Assembly: GCA_001600095.1 (NCBI GenBank)
Contig: BCIX01000001.1
Coordinates: 7,031,198-7,095,197, forward strand
DNA: 64,000 nucleotides
DNA from: Bullera alba
Lineage: Eukaryota > Basidiomycota > Tremellomycetes > Tremellales > Bulleraceae
Direction: 5' to 3'
Below, in pieces: positions 1 to 11,868 of this stretch. The notes beneath the pieces were generated by a model. It was not told where the DNA came from and did no database searches. It was given only the letters and a program-made list of their open reading frames with translations. Every line of letters starts with the position of its first letter. The first letter of the stretch is position 1. The position numbers and the translations under genes were made by a program.

Positions 1-509
1 AGAACTCGTAGGCGCCTCCAAAAGACCTCTTGCAAGTGCCATTCGTTCTCGACCTGTTTTTTCCTGTTCAAACTGCAGAGTGGCCTCTATAAAGGTCATT
101 CTGCGGATGCCTAGATTTTGCCTGTCAAGTCTCTGTCAACGAGCCTGCCATCGGTGAAAATTAGGCTTCCCATGACTGCTCGCTATGCGCGGCCAAAATA
201 AAAGACGAAGTTCGAGATGGCAACGAGTCCTTCCACCATGGAGGAAGAAGCGGGATCAAACCAAAATGACACCTCAAATCCCTTGAAGAGCAATTCTGGG
301 CAGAACAGAGAAAACAGGCGCACCTATTTTCACACTGAAACCCAGCTTTTAGGCGCAGGGCAACCGGACCAATTCCGAGTGGTGGGATTGGCCAACCTCG
401 ATCCTGCCCTCGGATTAGAGGATCCCAAAATCGATACTGCAAGTCCAGGCTAATCATCTTCTGTGCATCACCATCGACCTCGAGGCGACACACGTCTAGG
501 TTGCACAAG
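1..509. other. Upstream flank, no gene supported
   Basis: This is the 5' flank of the complex I gene. Short open frames exist on both strands (for example 217-453 on +), but they have no recognisable family, no splice-linked continuation and ordinary composition, so I do not call them. The last part probably holds the promoter and 5' UTR of the gene starting at 510. Confidence 0.5.
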
Positions 510-2225
510 ATGATGCGAAACATCCGACCACTGGTCGCTAGGCTGCCACAGGCCTCGGCCTCCCCACTTCGATCGCTGTCGACTACGCCGATCCGATGCC
601 TCGCCACGCCCGCCGGTTCGAGCTCTAACCCTTCGATCGAGGGCCGATCCACGCCATTGACCGCTCATAGTGTGGAGGAGTGAGTCGGAGTATGATGCAA
701 TAGTATGGTAAGGGCTGATCCCGGTGTAGGCTGCATAAAATGAGCGCAGAGGAGATCCTGAAAGAGGGAACCACTAGGAAAGAGGCATCGATGAGACACT
801 TCACTGGTAAGCTCGAGACAACACGATCATAGCTAATCGTAGTCAACTTCGGTCCCCAGCATCCCGCTGCTCACGGTGTGCTCCGTCTGATTTTGGAGCT
901 GAACGGAGAGGTGAGGATATTCAAGAGCTGGAATGAAAGGCAACTGATCCGTAATAGGAAATCCTGAGAGCCGACCCACATATCGGTCTGCTGCATCGAG
1001 GAACGGAGAAATTGATCGAGTACAAGAACTACACTCAGGCTCTGCCATACTTTGACCGATTGGACTACGTCTCCATGAGTGCGTAACGGTGCTGTGGGGG
1101 AGAGCTGACTTTATAGTGACCAACGAGCTGTGTTATTCGCTGGCTGTGGAGAAACTGCTCAACATTCAGGTTCCCGAGCGAGCCAAGTGGATCAGAACGC
1201 TCTTCGGTGAAATCACCCGTGTCCTCAACCACTTGATGGCTGTCTTGACGTGAGTGCTCTTGCAAGTCTTGCAACTGACAAAATAGTCATGCAATGGACG
1301 TCGGTGCTTTGACGCCATTCCTGTGGGGTTTCGAGGAGCGGGAGAAGCTCATGGAGTTCTACGAGCGAGTTTCTGGTGCTCGAATGCACGCTGCGTACGT
1401 CAGGCCCGGAGGTGTTGCCTTCGACCTCCCCCACGGTCTCCTGGACGACATTTTCAAATGGGCAACCCAATTCTCGAGTCGAGTAGATGAGATCGAGGAG
1501 GTCGTTACTGGAAACCGAATCTGGAAAGGAAGAACCATTGGCATCGGAGTGGTGACGGCAGAGCAGGCCTTGGACTACTCCTTCTCTGGAGTCATGCTGC
1601 GAGGCAGTGGTGTTCCTTGGGATATCAGGTGGGTGGGAGTGTTTTGGATGGAGCTGATGATGTGCAGGAAAGTCGACCCTTATGACAAGTACGACGAGGT
1701 CGAGTTTGACGTTCCCGTGGGCAAGAACGGAGATTGCTGTGAGTCAATCCTGTGTGAGCAACGTGTTGACATCTAGACGACCGATACCTGTGCCGAGTGC
1801 AAGAGTTCCGAGAGTCGTTACGCATCATCTCTCAAGTAGGTCTCATCTGAAGACGCAGAGCTGACTTCTAGTGTCTCAACAAAATGCCAACCGGAGCTGT
1901 CAAAGTTGATGACCATAAGATCATCGCGCCACCCCGAGCTGCCATGAAGGAATCGATGGAATCGCTCATCCACCACTTCAAGATCTACTCTGAGGGATAC
2001 TCTGTGCCCCCAGGCGAGACATACTCTGCGATCGAGGCACCAAAGGGAGAGATGGGTGTCTTCCTCGTATCAGACGGTACCAACAGGCCATACAGGTGCA
2101 AGATCCGGGCTCCCGGTTTCGCACACTTGCAAGGATCAGACTTTATGATGAGGCACCACTTCCTCGCTGATGCGGTCGCCATCATCGGTACTATGGACTT
2201 GGTGTTCGGTGAGGTGGACCGATAA
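510..2225 (+). CDS. NADH:ubiquinone oxidoreductase 49-kDa subunit (complex I, NDUFS2/Nuo49)
   Basis: This is a core subunit of mitochondrial complex I, forming part of the quinone-binding pocket at the matrix arm-membrane junction. Nine exons can be spliced: 510-679, 730-806, 843-910, 958-1078, 1117-1249, 1287-1628, 1668-1738, 1777-1835 and 1872-2225, giving about 464 residues. Family signatures are clear: [15 protein letters not shown], then [45 protein letters not shown], and a C-terminus reading [14 protein letters not shown] and [12 protein letters not shown]. The first 30-odd residues are Arg/Ser-rich and lack acidic residues, as expected for a mitochondrial presequence. ATG at 510 is followed at once by a second ATG; either may be used. 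The introns are only 36-50 nt long. The gene converges on the glutaminyl cyclase gene, with stop codons 168 bp apart. Confidence 0.96.
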
Positions 2226-2392
2226 GCAATGTGGACAAGGGATTTGTACGATAGCGTCTAGCAATGCATCTAGATATGGAAGCGACTGCCTGCTTCACGT
2301 CTCAGGTCGTCTGTCTGACGCCCGATCCAGTAAATATCTATGGTAGCATCTTGCCAATCTTGGCATCGCTCAGTACTACTGCCAGATTATCG

Positions 2393-3907
2393 TCAACGGC
2401 TCATCAGAAAGCTAGGCTGAGCACGCACCAACTCGTCGACCTGTCTGGCTGGGTTTTTGGTGTCGGTATCGGGGCTGAGGCCCAGATACTCTGCAGTGAA
2501 GACTCTCAGGATTTTGTTCCATCTGTTCATTGCATTGAGGTCGAGTATCGATGCATCATCCTGTACGTTAGCGGGATCACCATACAGTACTCACGCCAAG
2601 AGTATGCCACACCCTTGGAAACGGGTTGGATATGACATGTAACACGCTCACACCTCGTTGGAGGAACTGTTCCAGATCAGTCGAACTCAAGCCCGTCAAG
2701 TGTATGGACGTACCGGAACATGATCATCCCCGATCATTCCTTTTCTGCCTCTGTTAGGGATAAACCAATAGGCTTTGTCCGGTTCGGCCTTGACAAGATT
2801 TGCCTCACGAAGGCGTTTGTCCGCGTCGGCCATCTGATCAAACAGCCAGTCTGTCTCTCGGAAATAGCTCATGATAGTCGATTTGTCATTACCCAGTAAG
2901 TCGAGCAGGACGAGGACATCTATCGTGTTGAGAACGGTGGGCGCCGGGGTCATCCTCCGCCTCGAGAGGGGATGTGTTGAGGGCAAAAAGGTATCTTGCC
3001 ATAATTCCGCGAGGTGCCTAATTGAGCTTAGTACTGCCTCGAATTCATGACCCACCTAGCGCCGTAGATACTGTCGCTATCTGTCCAATCGTGGAAAGCT
3101 TCCTCGCCATCGAAAAATAGTAGCTGTATGGTCGTTTCCGCCGATTCCTCCTCGTCGAATCCGTCTCTGAGGATGCCTTGACCGCGAGACAGTCTCTCCC
3201 GCCGCGAGGCCAACATGGGCGTCAGAGCCTCCGCCAGGTCGAGCATCATCGCACATGGCGCTGCGGAATCGGTCGCCCCTATGAACTGGGCGGGTGCGTC
3301 AGTATACCAAGGGTAGAGCTTGAGCTCGGACTCACTTGGTTGGCTGGAAAGTCTTTGAACCACTTCGAATCGAAATGCGCCGCAATGACAATCTTCCTCG
3401 GTGCGTCTGGGTCAAACGTGTACACAAGGTTGGTGAAGTCGACGTCTCCGATAGGCGTTGATCCGGTGAATGGAGTCTGTGGGGTCAGGCAAGTCGTAGC
3501 CAGGGATCACTCACTTTCTCCTCGTGCCAACCAAGTTTGGAGAAGACGGACGAGATGTATTTCTGCACCAAAGTGCTGTTTTGAGTCAGTGACCGCAGAT
3601 GCCGATGTATCTGGACATACTTGTTCTGTGATCCAGCTACGAGATGTCAGCTCAGCCATCGCTTCGGCTTGAGAAACTCACAAGCCCGGGGTATCAACAA
3701 CTTTGCCAAATGTCCCGAATGCACATCTGTCCATTCGGCCGGTCCCATCTCCGCCAAAGCCCTCACTTGGTCACCAGAGAGGGTCTGGAAGTCCCTCGTC
3801 TGGTACTCGTCCCATCCATCTCGTGCACGAACTGACCCAAGAGAGACGAAAAGGAGCACGAGCAACGTCGAGATGCCAAGCCATATCGACATGACGGAGG
3901 ACCGCAT
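2393..3907 (-). CDS. Glutaminyl-peptide cyclotransferase (M28-type zinc enzyme)
   Basis: Converts N-terminal Gln/Glu of peptides to pyroglutamate in the secretory pathway. The first exon reads MRSSVMSIWLGIS and then a run of Leu/Val, a signal peptide or signal anchor. Spliced exons then give the family pattern: GSQNNTLVQKYI near the start of the catalytic domain, IAAHFDSKW, GATDSAAPCAMMLDLA (zinc ligand Asp), LFFDGEEAFHDW (catalytic Glu), DSIYGAR, GDDHVPF-type segment, then SVLHVISNPFPRVWHT (zinc ligand His in the WHT element). The last exon ends at a TGA at 2393-2395. An in-frame ATG at 3968-3970 would add 21 residues; I prefer 3907 because the hydrophobic segment then starts at residue 7. 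Roughly eight exons with about 50-nt introns. The exact donor near 2700 is inferred. Confidence 0.9.
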
Positions 3908-4850
3908 AGTTGACAACAGCGGTGGGACGACCGCCAGTATGCAGGTAAGGTTTATGTAGGGGTGTCGCAAACCGCCGTGAACATCTCAGATCCTGCCGTC
4001 CACTGAAGCAGTGACAAGAGGATCGTGAAGCAAGCTGCCTGGGTGATTCGTCAGTGAAAGTGGTCTACTGGATGGAAGCGAAATGCGATCTTCGGAATTC
4101 GTCGTTCGGACTCGCCGAAGATGTCTCTCTGTCTCTTCACTCCATGTTCAGTCTCTGGTGATCTCTCGCTATCGAAACCTGGGTCTCAGACGTCTGCCAC
4201 CGCAAATTATTGCATGGGGCTGACTCCCAGAATTCAGATAGCTCGTCCTTGGCATGGGTCAAACAGGAGATCGAGAGCAAAGATTGTTGAGTCGCTGCCC
4301 GAGTAATCTCGGCGACTCTCTCGCGGATCATCGATCATCCACCTCACTGACGCTCAGATGAGATTTGAGAACAGGCGGAAGGATTGGCAAGGTCTCTGGT
4401 CTCTTTCATCGCCCACATCGTCTTGGGAAACGATGGACCAAACAGGCCGGACCACGTACTGTACGCTGACTGTAGCTCGCTGACCTTTCTCAGGAGATGA
4501 AGAGAAGTACGCTAGTGTCTCGAAACGACGAGATCATCTGTCGCGCACGCATCAAAGCACAGACAACCCTCGATTCGGGGACTCGGCGAGATCGTCGCTA
4601 GTGCCCCAGCAGGTCGATGCTGTGAATCAGGGTGTCGTGTGGGAGGAGAGGAGGAGAGACTCGAGGGAGACAACGGGAATGGCTTTGAGTGACAAGCTGC
4701 TGATTGCTGACAGCCGGCCGAGAGTGTCCTGCCCATCAATCAACCTGTCTCAGTTCTCGATTTGCATAAGTTCTCTATCAAGTCACTCTTCGATCCAATC
4801 CCATTCGACACTATTCACTCCTACAAGTGCTCTAAGAGAAGACAGACCCC
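3908..4850. promoter_or_regulatory. Intergenic region between the divergent cyclase gene and the 4851 gene
   Basis: No open frame with a recognisable product or splice-linked partners. The right end (about 4735-4850) is pyrimidine-rich with CTCTATCAAGTC-type runs just before ATG 4851, which looks like a fungal 5' UTR. Probably holds divergent promoters. Confidence 0.45.
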
Positions 4851-5495
4851 ATGAGTGCCAATGACGGTGATGGAGAGACAGCAAAGTCTACTGTTATCAA
4901 GGTAAGTCCGTTCCTCAGAGGCTCAACGACCAGTCGTCCAGCGGTAAGCGAATACGCCAAGAAAGAAATGGTGATCCTCCAACCCCACACCCTGGTGCAT
5001 CCTTCTCATCGGAGTCTCACAATCGCCCGAAAACGGACATCACCAAAAGACAAACTAGGATCTCACCTATCCCAAGCTCCTGTCCTCTGTCATTAGTATA
5101 CCAAGCTCAACGACACGACCTGGCCCGAGGTGATGGTTGAGTGGAATATTGCGGCAAGCTCATCGGTTGAAGGGAGCTATGGTGCGAAGAGAGGTTATGT
5201 GGAGGTCAAAGACGAAGGACTGGTCTTTTCAACGGTTCCCTATGGCCCAGCTCCACCATGCCGATTCCTCTTCAACTGGGGCCCACTACTCGACCATGGG
5301 AGGATCTCATCGGTGAACTTCGAAACGCCAAAATCCACAATCCCGTCCTCGCCAACCCCTCCGTTACGTTCTTCGCTGGTGTTGGGTCGTACGAGCTCGG
5401 TAACCCAAAGACACCGAGTTCAAGAACGCTATGGGACATTTCACTCAAGCCTTGTACTGAGCGCAGCACGCGGATCTATTGGACTCGTCGTTTGA
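4851..5495 (+). CDS. Hypothetical protein, low-confidence two-exon model
   Basis: I do not recognise this protein. ATG 4851 starts a 17-residue acidic exon (MSANDGDGETAKSTVIK) that ends at a perfect GTAAGT donor at 4902. An acceptor CATTAG at 5091-5096 joins it in frame to an exon starting YTKLNDTTWPEV and ending at a stop at 5493-5495, about 149 residues in all. The intron would be 195 nt, long for this genome. The LNDTTWPE stretch faintly resembles the start of copia-type Gag proteins, but no zinc knuckle or integrase follows, so this is only a suggestion. A second + frame (5258-5635) also reads plausibly from residue motif RPWEDLIGELRNAK, so a frameshift or missed intron within exon 2 is possible. 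Confidence 0.28.
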
Positions 5496-5915
5496 AGCGA
5501 GGACGACCTGGTGGTACCTGCGAATCGCAATCACCAAGAGAAAGACAAGCGTCTTGCCAAAGCCATGCGCATTGGCGAGGTAGGAGATCCGCATTGTCTC
5601 CGCTGCGGGATGGTAGGTGTAAACGAGGTCCATGATACGACAAACTGCAATGAGTTGATGGTTTGAAGGCACAAGTCGGTGATGAGTCTTCTCGCCTGGT
5701 ACCAACGTTGGATCCTTGCGTATCGATTCCGTCCAGGTGGTAAGGTCCTTGGGGATATTGTCAAACTGGTTCATGTATACATCAACAGTCCAGACTGGAT
5801 GGGGATGGTTCCGACCCTTGGTTTCCTCGCTTACAAATCGACCTGGTAGCTCAACGGCAACGCAATCTTCGGCGAGTGGGGACCGACTTGTCGAATATGT
5901 GGAGTAGAGGAGCAT
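5445..5915 (-). pseudogene. Possible relic of an SNF2/DEAD-like ATPase
   Basis: One minus-strand frame carries an HQLIAVCRIMDL segment (around 5630-5660) followed 20 residues later by SYLANAHGFGKTLVFLLVI, with HGFGKT at 5550-5567. The order and spacing resemble the Q-like HQ..AV.WM element and Walker A (ADEMGLGKT) of SNF2-type helicases. Nothing downstream supplies a DEAH box or the later helicase motifs, and frames upstream (5941-6981) are short and unconnected. The reading is therefore a degenerate fragment at best; it may equally be a chance frame. Confidence 0.18.
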
Positions 5916-7273
5916 GGTACCTATTGGGTGTCCGTATTACTCATTCACATTGGAGACCAACGTCAAAGTGGCGGAGAAGGCAAAGCCAGAAGCCTGAAGA
6001 GACGGTTCCTTCGGCGGCCAAACAGGCGCCGAAGAGGAGAGGAAAGGGGATTAGTCCGCCAAATAGGTAGACTTGACACCTGTGGGGGGCAGCCTCTATA
6101 ACGTCAAAATCGTCAACAACACGTACTCGATCCGAGAAATCATCGCCGTACTCGTCTGCGGCAGCATAGTCATACGTCCATCGTTCAGCAAAACGGATCC
6201 TACCACAGGCAAGCACAACATACGTCCTCGAATCCATCCTAGCACCGAAAGCTCTCGGAAATGCTCGTTCGGCTGTTCGAAACCCTAGTCGATCCCATAC
6301 TGAGACCAAAGGGCAACAAGGACGTCTTGTGACACTTCCTGTTCGCCGAGAAGACCAGTATGGTCAAACCGGCATCGGTATCATAGCAACTCGTGGCGAC
6401 TTTCTCTCGGCGGTCAGTGCCCCAGCCCTCGGCGTTATGGAAGACCGACATGTCCAGGCCGCCTGCACCAATCAACTCCACCGAGCGAGTTCATGTCCGC
6501 CTTTGTCAGCACCCCGGTCCAGTGGCGCTCGAGCAAAGGAGGTCGTGTCCTCCTCTACCTTCGACATTCCAGGTGCCGATTTTCGTGAGGCTCAGCCAGG
6601 CAAGGGACACGCGTCAGGTGACAAATCCGATTTACTACCTATGTCAGGCCGTGGCCTGTGACCACATGTTTAACCCTGGTTTCGACCCATGATCGCCACT
6701 TCTAGCTCACACCAGGAGAAAGCGAACGCGCTTCCCCCTCAGGCAAGGTCTTGCAGGCATTTCCTGTTCCTTCTGGCAATATCGGAGGTCGCTGGGACGT
6801 GGATTCCTAATCGGTTCGGATGGTCAATGGTCCTCTTCTTGGTTAAATGAAGCTGATTCGTTCGAATGGAGAATGTCTGGGGATGCTCGGAAGGTGACCT
6901 GGACCTTTCTCGAATCTTTTCCCAATCACTCGCGAGCAGCGATGCCTGATTTGGACGAAGTTCGAGAGGGGTCAAGGTCACCTTGTCCTAGGTCTGCGCA
7001 ACGGTTGAGTAATTGCGGGAAGAATGTCGATAGCGATGTGAGAGATGTATTGATTAGTATGATCCCTGTCAACCTTCTCCAAGTGATGTAGGCGATATCC
7101 CCGGGTCTGGAGCGTCGGGCGATGTGGTAGTTTTATTTGCATCCGCACTCTCGTTGAGCTCGAAATGCCTCGTGCTATATCCCGTGGCCTAGCATCTCAG
7201 CCACGAGCCCAGCTGGACTCCTCCGCTTCCCTGCCAGCAGAAATCTCCCAAACTCCCGTCCGCCAACATCCGC
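5916..7273. other. Low-coding region, possibly decayed
   Basis: About 1.36 kb in which both strands have only short frames with no recognised family and no convincing chain of splice sites. The longest are 5941-6309 and 6239-6481 on minus and 6329-6661 on plus. Together with 4851-5915 this is the least gene-like part of the first 36 kb, and may be a decayed gene or element. The last 150 bp is likely the 3' flank of QCR9. Confidence 0.35.
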
Positions 7274-7715
7274 CTATTCCTCGTCCTCTTTCTGGATGTA
7301 CTTGTCTCTGATGTCCTTCCATTGTTTCTGCAGAAAGGTCAGTCGTTGCCAAAAGCGGTCAGAGCCGTATAGCAAACTCACACCTCGGTTCCTGGCGTCC
7401 CAGAAGGCACTTGTGGCCAGGTCAAAGCCCATCGAGAAACCGAAAGCAGAAAGGAAAATAGCGGAGACGTAGACCGAGTTTCGCTTGAACAGCGTGTTGT
7501 AAATGAGCTATCGGCGGTTCATCGAGATAGCATTATGTGATAGAGGAGATTGATTGTGTCGATGAGGATGGATAGGTAGGGGTAGTCGATATCGGTTCAC
7601 AGGTGATCAAGCGAGAGAAGCGGAAGCGATCAAAAGAAGGCGGAAAAAGGTCACATCGTCAGCTAGAGTCCTGTTACGAATCACTCTGCCTCCCTCCTCG
7701 ACTCACCGAGGCCAT
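7274..7715 (-). CDS. QCR9: Cytochrome bc1 complex subunit 9 (QCR9)
   Basis: Small single-helix subunit of mitochondrial complex III. Three exons: 7707-7715 (just MAS), 7382-7507 and 7274-7327, giving 62 residues. The middle exon reads LIYNTLFKRNSVYVSAIFLS, the usual N-terminal motif plus the transmembrane helix, then GFDLATSAFWDARNRG. The last exon reads KQWKDIRDKYIQKEDEE and stops. This matches the QCR9/UQCR10 family over its whole length. The 9-nt first exon explains why no ordinary open frame shows the start. The first intron is 199 nt, about four times the local norm; the second is 54 nt. Divergent from the PP2A gene. Confidence 0.9.
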
Positions 7716-8315
7716 TGTGCCGATTATCCCAGAGCAGTGACTGGTGACTTGATGTATGCTTTACTGGGCGTTTGAGGTATTGCTGATCTACAGTATTGAG
7801 AGCGAATTCATTGGCCAAAACGGAGCAAGACGGGGCAACCTCCTGGGCGGGGGGAGAGTTTAAAGTGGGAACACCAAATAAACTCCTGTGGTGGTGGACC
7901 CGGCGGGGACGCTGTTCCACCAGGGGCTCGTCGTCGAGACATCTTAGCAGCATAAGGGGGGTGAGCCCATACCACACAAGGGGTGCACTCGTACGTACAG
8001 ACACCGGACTCGCTACTCGGACTGCATCACACCCTGGTCACCACTCTCGTGTCGGATCTACTGTCCACTGGCAAGGAGGACAGGATTGTATCGCCAAGAC
8101 GGAGCGCTCCATCGCCAAACAATCACCGTTCAATTGACGCGCAGTTGCCCAACACATACTGTCAACAAACCCGACATAATCGATCAAATCGCTCTTTGCT
8201 GAGCAACAGTGACTGTGTGAAGCTCTGCGTGCCACCGCACTGTCCGGACCTTGACCGTATAGATTGTGTGGAGGACTCGTGAACACCGGCCCCGGTCCGA
8301 GCGAGTTGCGTCAAC
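7716..8315. promoter_or_regulatory. Divergent promoter region QCR9 / PP2A B56
   Basis: 600 bp between the start codons of QCR9 (-) and the PP2A gene (+). Frames at 7796-8137 and 7983-8282 have no recognisable product. I see no tRNA or other structured element. Confidence 0.5.
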
Positions 8316-10804
8316 ATGAAGGGAGTCAAGAAGGCATTTGTGAGTGATCTCACGGGGACGTCAAACTCGCGGTCAAGGACCGTCCGCTTTCCGGCGACGG
8401 CTATTCATGCGTGCTCGTACTAACATTGCGCAGAGCCTTAACAGGACAAAGTCGGCCGATCAAAAGTCCAAGTCGCCAGGCCCACCAGCATCTAAAACCC
8501 CAGTCCCATCATCCGCACCCGGACCATCGTCCCCTTCGACCGCCAATGCCCCCGCTCCCAACCGAACCTCTCTCGGCGCCGAAGGGGGTGTCAATGCACC
8601 CACGACCCCGCGTCGATCTCCAGTCTCGGACAAGACGTCCCCTGCTCCACCCCTCGTCGTCATCTCTGGCGCAGGACCAACCGTAAACAGCGAAATGCCG
8701 GCGGACCCGATCCCACATTCCCCACACAGAATCTACGGCTCCCCAGAGAGATCACTGCTACCGGACGGACAGCCCACTCCGCCAAAAGCCGGCCCATTGA
8801 CTAGACTCAGAGGAGGCCCAAAGGATACCATTCCCATCGTGGGCAAGACGCCGAGAAAGCAGAGGAGTAGTCGGTTCTACGTCACTGAAAAGGTGGACAT
8901 CGAGAAGCTGCCAAATTTCATGGGTGAGTCGGTATATCCTGGTTCATCGCTGATCGAGCAGAGGTCCGCCCGGAAGAGAGGAACGATTTGTTCATACAAA
9001 AGCTGCAACAATGCCGGGTGGTGTTCGACTTCAACGACGCCAGTAGCGAGCTCAAAGGCAAGCAGGTCAAAGCCCAGACACTCCACGAGATGCTCGAGTA
9101 CATTACAACTCAGAAGGGCGTCATTACGGAGCAGATCTACCCAGAGGTCGTTGGGATGGTGAGTTCAGAGATGAGAATTACGCTGATCGTTAGTTCTCAA
9201 CCAACCTGTTCCGGTCCATTCCTCCTCAAGTCAACCCCACGGGTGATGCCTTCGACCCTGAAGAAGACGAACCGGTCCTGGAACTCGCTTGGCCGCATCT
9301 GCAGATCGTCTACGAGCTGTTCCTGCGTTTTGTCGAGAGTCCAGAGTTCGTCACCGCCATTGGCAAGAAATACATTGATCAGACATTCGTCCTAGCAGTG
9401 AGTGAACTCTGCGCGAACCCGCTAACCTCCAGCTCCTGGAGCTATTCGATAGCGAGGATCCTCGAGAAAGAGACTTCCTCAAGACCACACTGCATCGGAT
9501 ATACGGCAAGTTCCTCAACCTGCGAGCCTTCATTCGACGATCGATGAACAATGTCTTCTTCCACTTCGTCTACGAAACGGAAAGGCACAATGGAATTGCC
9601 GAACTGCTCGAGATTCTCGGTTCTATCATCAACGGTTTCGCTCTGCCTCTCAAGGAGGAGCACAAGACGTTCCTCACACGCGTCCTTATCCCACTACACA
9701 AAGCCAAGTCGCTGGCACTGTACCACCCTCAGCTGGCCTACTGTGTGGTGCAATTCCTGGAAAAAGATAGTGGATTGACGGAAGATGTGCTTCTGGGTCT
9801 GTTGAGATACTGGCCCAAAGTCAACTCGCCCAAGGAGGTCATGTATCTGAACGAGGTGGAGGAGATTCTGGACGTTATCGAGGCGAGCGAATTTGGCAAG
9901 ATCATCCAACCTTTGTTCGTCCAATTGGCCAGGTGCATCAACAGCCAGCACTTCCAAGTGGCCGAGCGAGCGCTGTATTACTGGAACAACGAATACATTG
10001 TCAATCTGATGGGAGAGCACATCGCGACGGTGCTGCCAATCGTGTTCCCGGCTCTCAACCAGAATTCAAAACACCACTGGAACAGGTGAGTCGAAACTAG
10101 AGTATGCTCAACTGACATCTGTAGGACAATTCACGGGATGGTGTACAACGCGTTGAAGCTGTTCATGGAGATGAGCCCAGAACTGTTCGAGGAGGTCCAG
10201 AACAATTATCGAGCGCAGAGGAGAGCGTGAGTGAAATGCCTGGTTCTGAGCTAATCTCTTCTAGCGAGTGTGAAAGAGCGATACAGCGCCACGACGAGTG
10301 GATGCAGTTGCGAGAACAAGCAAGAATCAACCACGAGCAGAGCGGCTCGACTGCGCCACTGCCCAAAGCTCTATTAGAACCCCCACCAGAGCGTCCCGAG
10401 CCATACCAGGAGGAAGACCTAGCAGATGTTTCGGTCGACATGACTGCCAACGGGTTCGACGCCAGCGAGAGCTTCACTCTAGACAGAAGCATCGCCGACG
10501 ACATTGTGCCGGACGCCGATCCTGGGTTGGACAGGCCAACGGTGAGCAAGAGCATCTCGAACAAGGCTGACATTCAGCCCGTCACACCTGTCGGACTCGG
10601 TATTCACGGTCGTGAACCGCCCGCAGTGGCTAGTCCCACGCAAGCGGCGCACTTGAGGCGGAAATCTGTCCTGCCCATCGACCCGGCCGTCCGAAGGGAT
10701 CTAGAGGTGAGTGTGGGCTGATATACAGCGCTGACACTCAGGCGCATCGAAGTTTGGAAGGCGGACCCACGCCCCCTCCCCCCGATACAGATCGAGAAGG
10801 ATAG
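8316..10804 (+). CDS. RTS1: Protein phosphatase 2A regulatory subunit B' (B56 family)
   Basis: Targets the PP2A catalytic core, e.g. to centromeres and cytokinesis sites in yeast. A 24-nt first exon (MKGVKKAF) is spliced to a long Pro/Ser-rich low-complexity N-terminus (about residues 10-180). The B56 HEAT-like domain follows: [121 protein letters not shown] and [20 protein letters not shown]. The C-terminal tail is Pro-rich and contains RRKS, a possible phosphosite. The last short exon (AHRSLEGG...) stops at 10802-10804. About six introns, all near 45-90 nt. N-terminal disorder of this length is typical of fungal B56 proteins. Confidence 0.95.
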
Positions 10805-10948
10805 ATATTTGCGCATCTCGTTTGGCTTGCCGTCAGTGTATAGTACTCCCGATTGTCCATGTCATATACCCGTTTCCCGAGGTGGAAGCACGCGCATTTT
10901 ACAGTGTCGCCCTGGATGCATAATCGATCTACAGCTTGTGGTACCAGA

Positions 10949-11673
10949 CTATTTGTTGGGCCGCTCCAACTTGAGGACGTTGGCGATATTCCTAAGCACT
11001 TCCGGTCTATCCCTGATAAAGTATGTCTTTGCCCTTCTGAACTCTCTGAGACCGGTTGGAGCCCCCGGCTTGGCCTTTCCATTTCCTCTCGCCCTCTTGA
11101 CGATCTGAATATCCTTTATCAACGGGCTGCAGACCTTGAAGGTCATTTCCACACCGAGCTTGTTGATGACGTTCCTTAATATAAAGCTAGTTTCAACTCC
11201 GCCCCTCCTCACGCCCATGAGAACACCGGAGAATGATGTCGAGTGGGTTTTCGCCATTGAATTCCAGGTGGACACGCTAAGAACCGACCCGGGTCTGACT
11301 CTTCCCGGCCAGCGTCGATGGAAAAATGTGCCGGAGAAGTCCTTTGGGTCGAGCTGAGCGCGCATCGCTTGGTTGACGTGGTGTATCACCGTCTCGCCGT
11401 GTTTGGGTCGCAAAAGCTTTTTGGGCACCTCGACTTCGGGGTGAATGGATGGTGGAAAGACGGCGTTAGCGGAGAAGGGGTATGAGGCTGGTGCGGAGTC
11501 TGCAGAATGTCAGTCGAATGCAGGACAGAAGGCATTGTGCTTGACTCACCTGAGGCACCGATTGTACTGGCCCTTCGCAAGAATGTCGATACTGATGGAC
11601 CCGCTTGACCGGCATCATTTCTTATACCATACAGGGCTTGTCGCGCCACCTGAGCGAGGGATTGGCGGACCAT
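10949..11673 (-). CDS. IMG1: Mitochondrial ribosomal protein bL19m
   Basis: Component of the mitochondrial large ribosomal subunit. Two exons, 11550-11673 and 10949-11499, joined across a 50-nt intron, give 224 residues. The N-terminus MVRQSLAQVARQALYGIRND is an amphipathic mitochondrial presequence. The bL19 core reads RRWPGRVRPGSVLSVSTW, then FSGVLMGVRRGGVETSFILR, NKLGVEMTFKVCSPLIKDI and a basic end with RRAKTYFIRDRPE, matching bacterial and mitochondrial L19. Only 195 bp separate its start from that of the ribosome-assembly gene RRB1, so they must share a promoter. Confidence 0.9.
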
Positions 11674-11868
11674 GTTGTGATGTGTAGTGAAGTTCGTTGA
11701 TGTATAGCACTTGTTGAGATCGCTGGACGGCTTGGTCCTGTATTTGATTTCGATCTGCGCAAAGATGACTTTCCCACGGTCTTCACTGGAAAAGTTGAAA
11801 ACAGGCTTTTTCATGACCACTTCTTTCAAGAGGTACACTGCTTCACTCAACATCATACACTCACAGCA
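11674..11868. promoter_or_regulatory. Shared divergent promoter bL19m / RRB1
   Basis: 195 bp separate the two start codons. The half next to RRB1 carries a CATCATACACTCACAGCA leader just before ATG. No repeated motif is obvious by eye. Confidence 0.5.

Noticed and set aside
4902..5096. Copia-type Gag similarity of the 4851 gene
   Set aside because: Only a short LNDTTWPE-like stretch; no zinc knuckle, protease, integrase, LTR pair or target duplication.
6269..6284. B-box-like GTTCGAAACCC at 6275
   Set aside because: No A box or acceptor-stem pairing in the upstream 70 bp.
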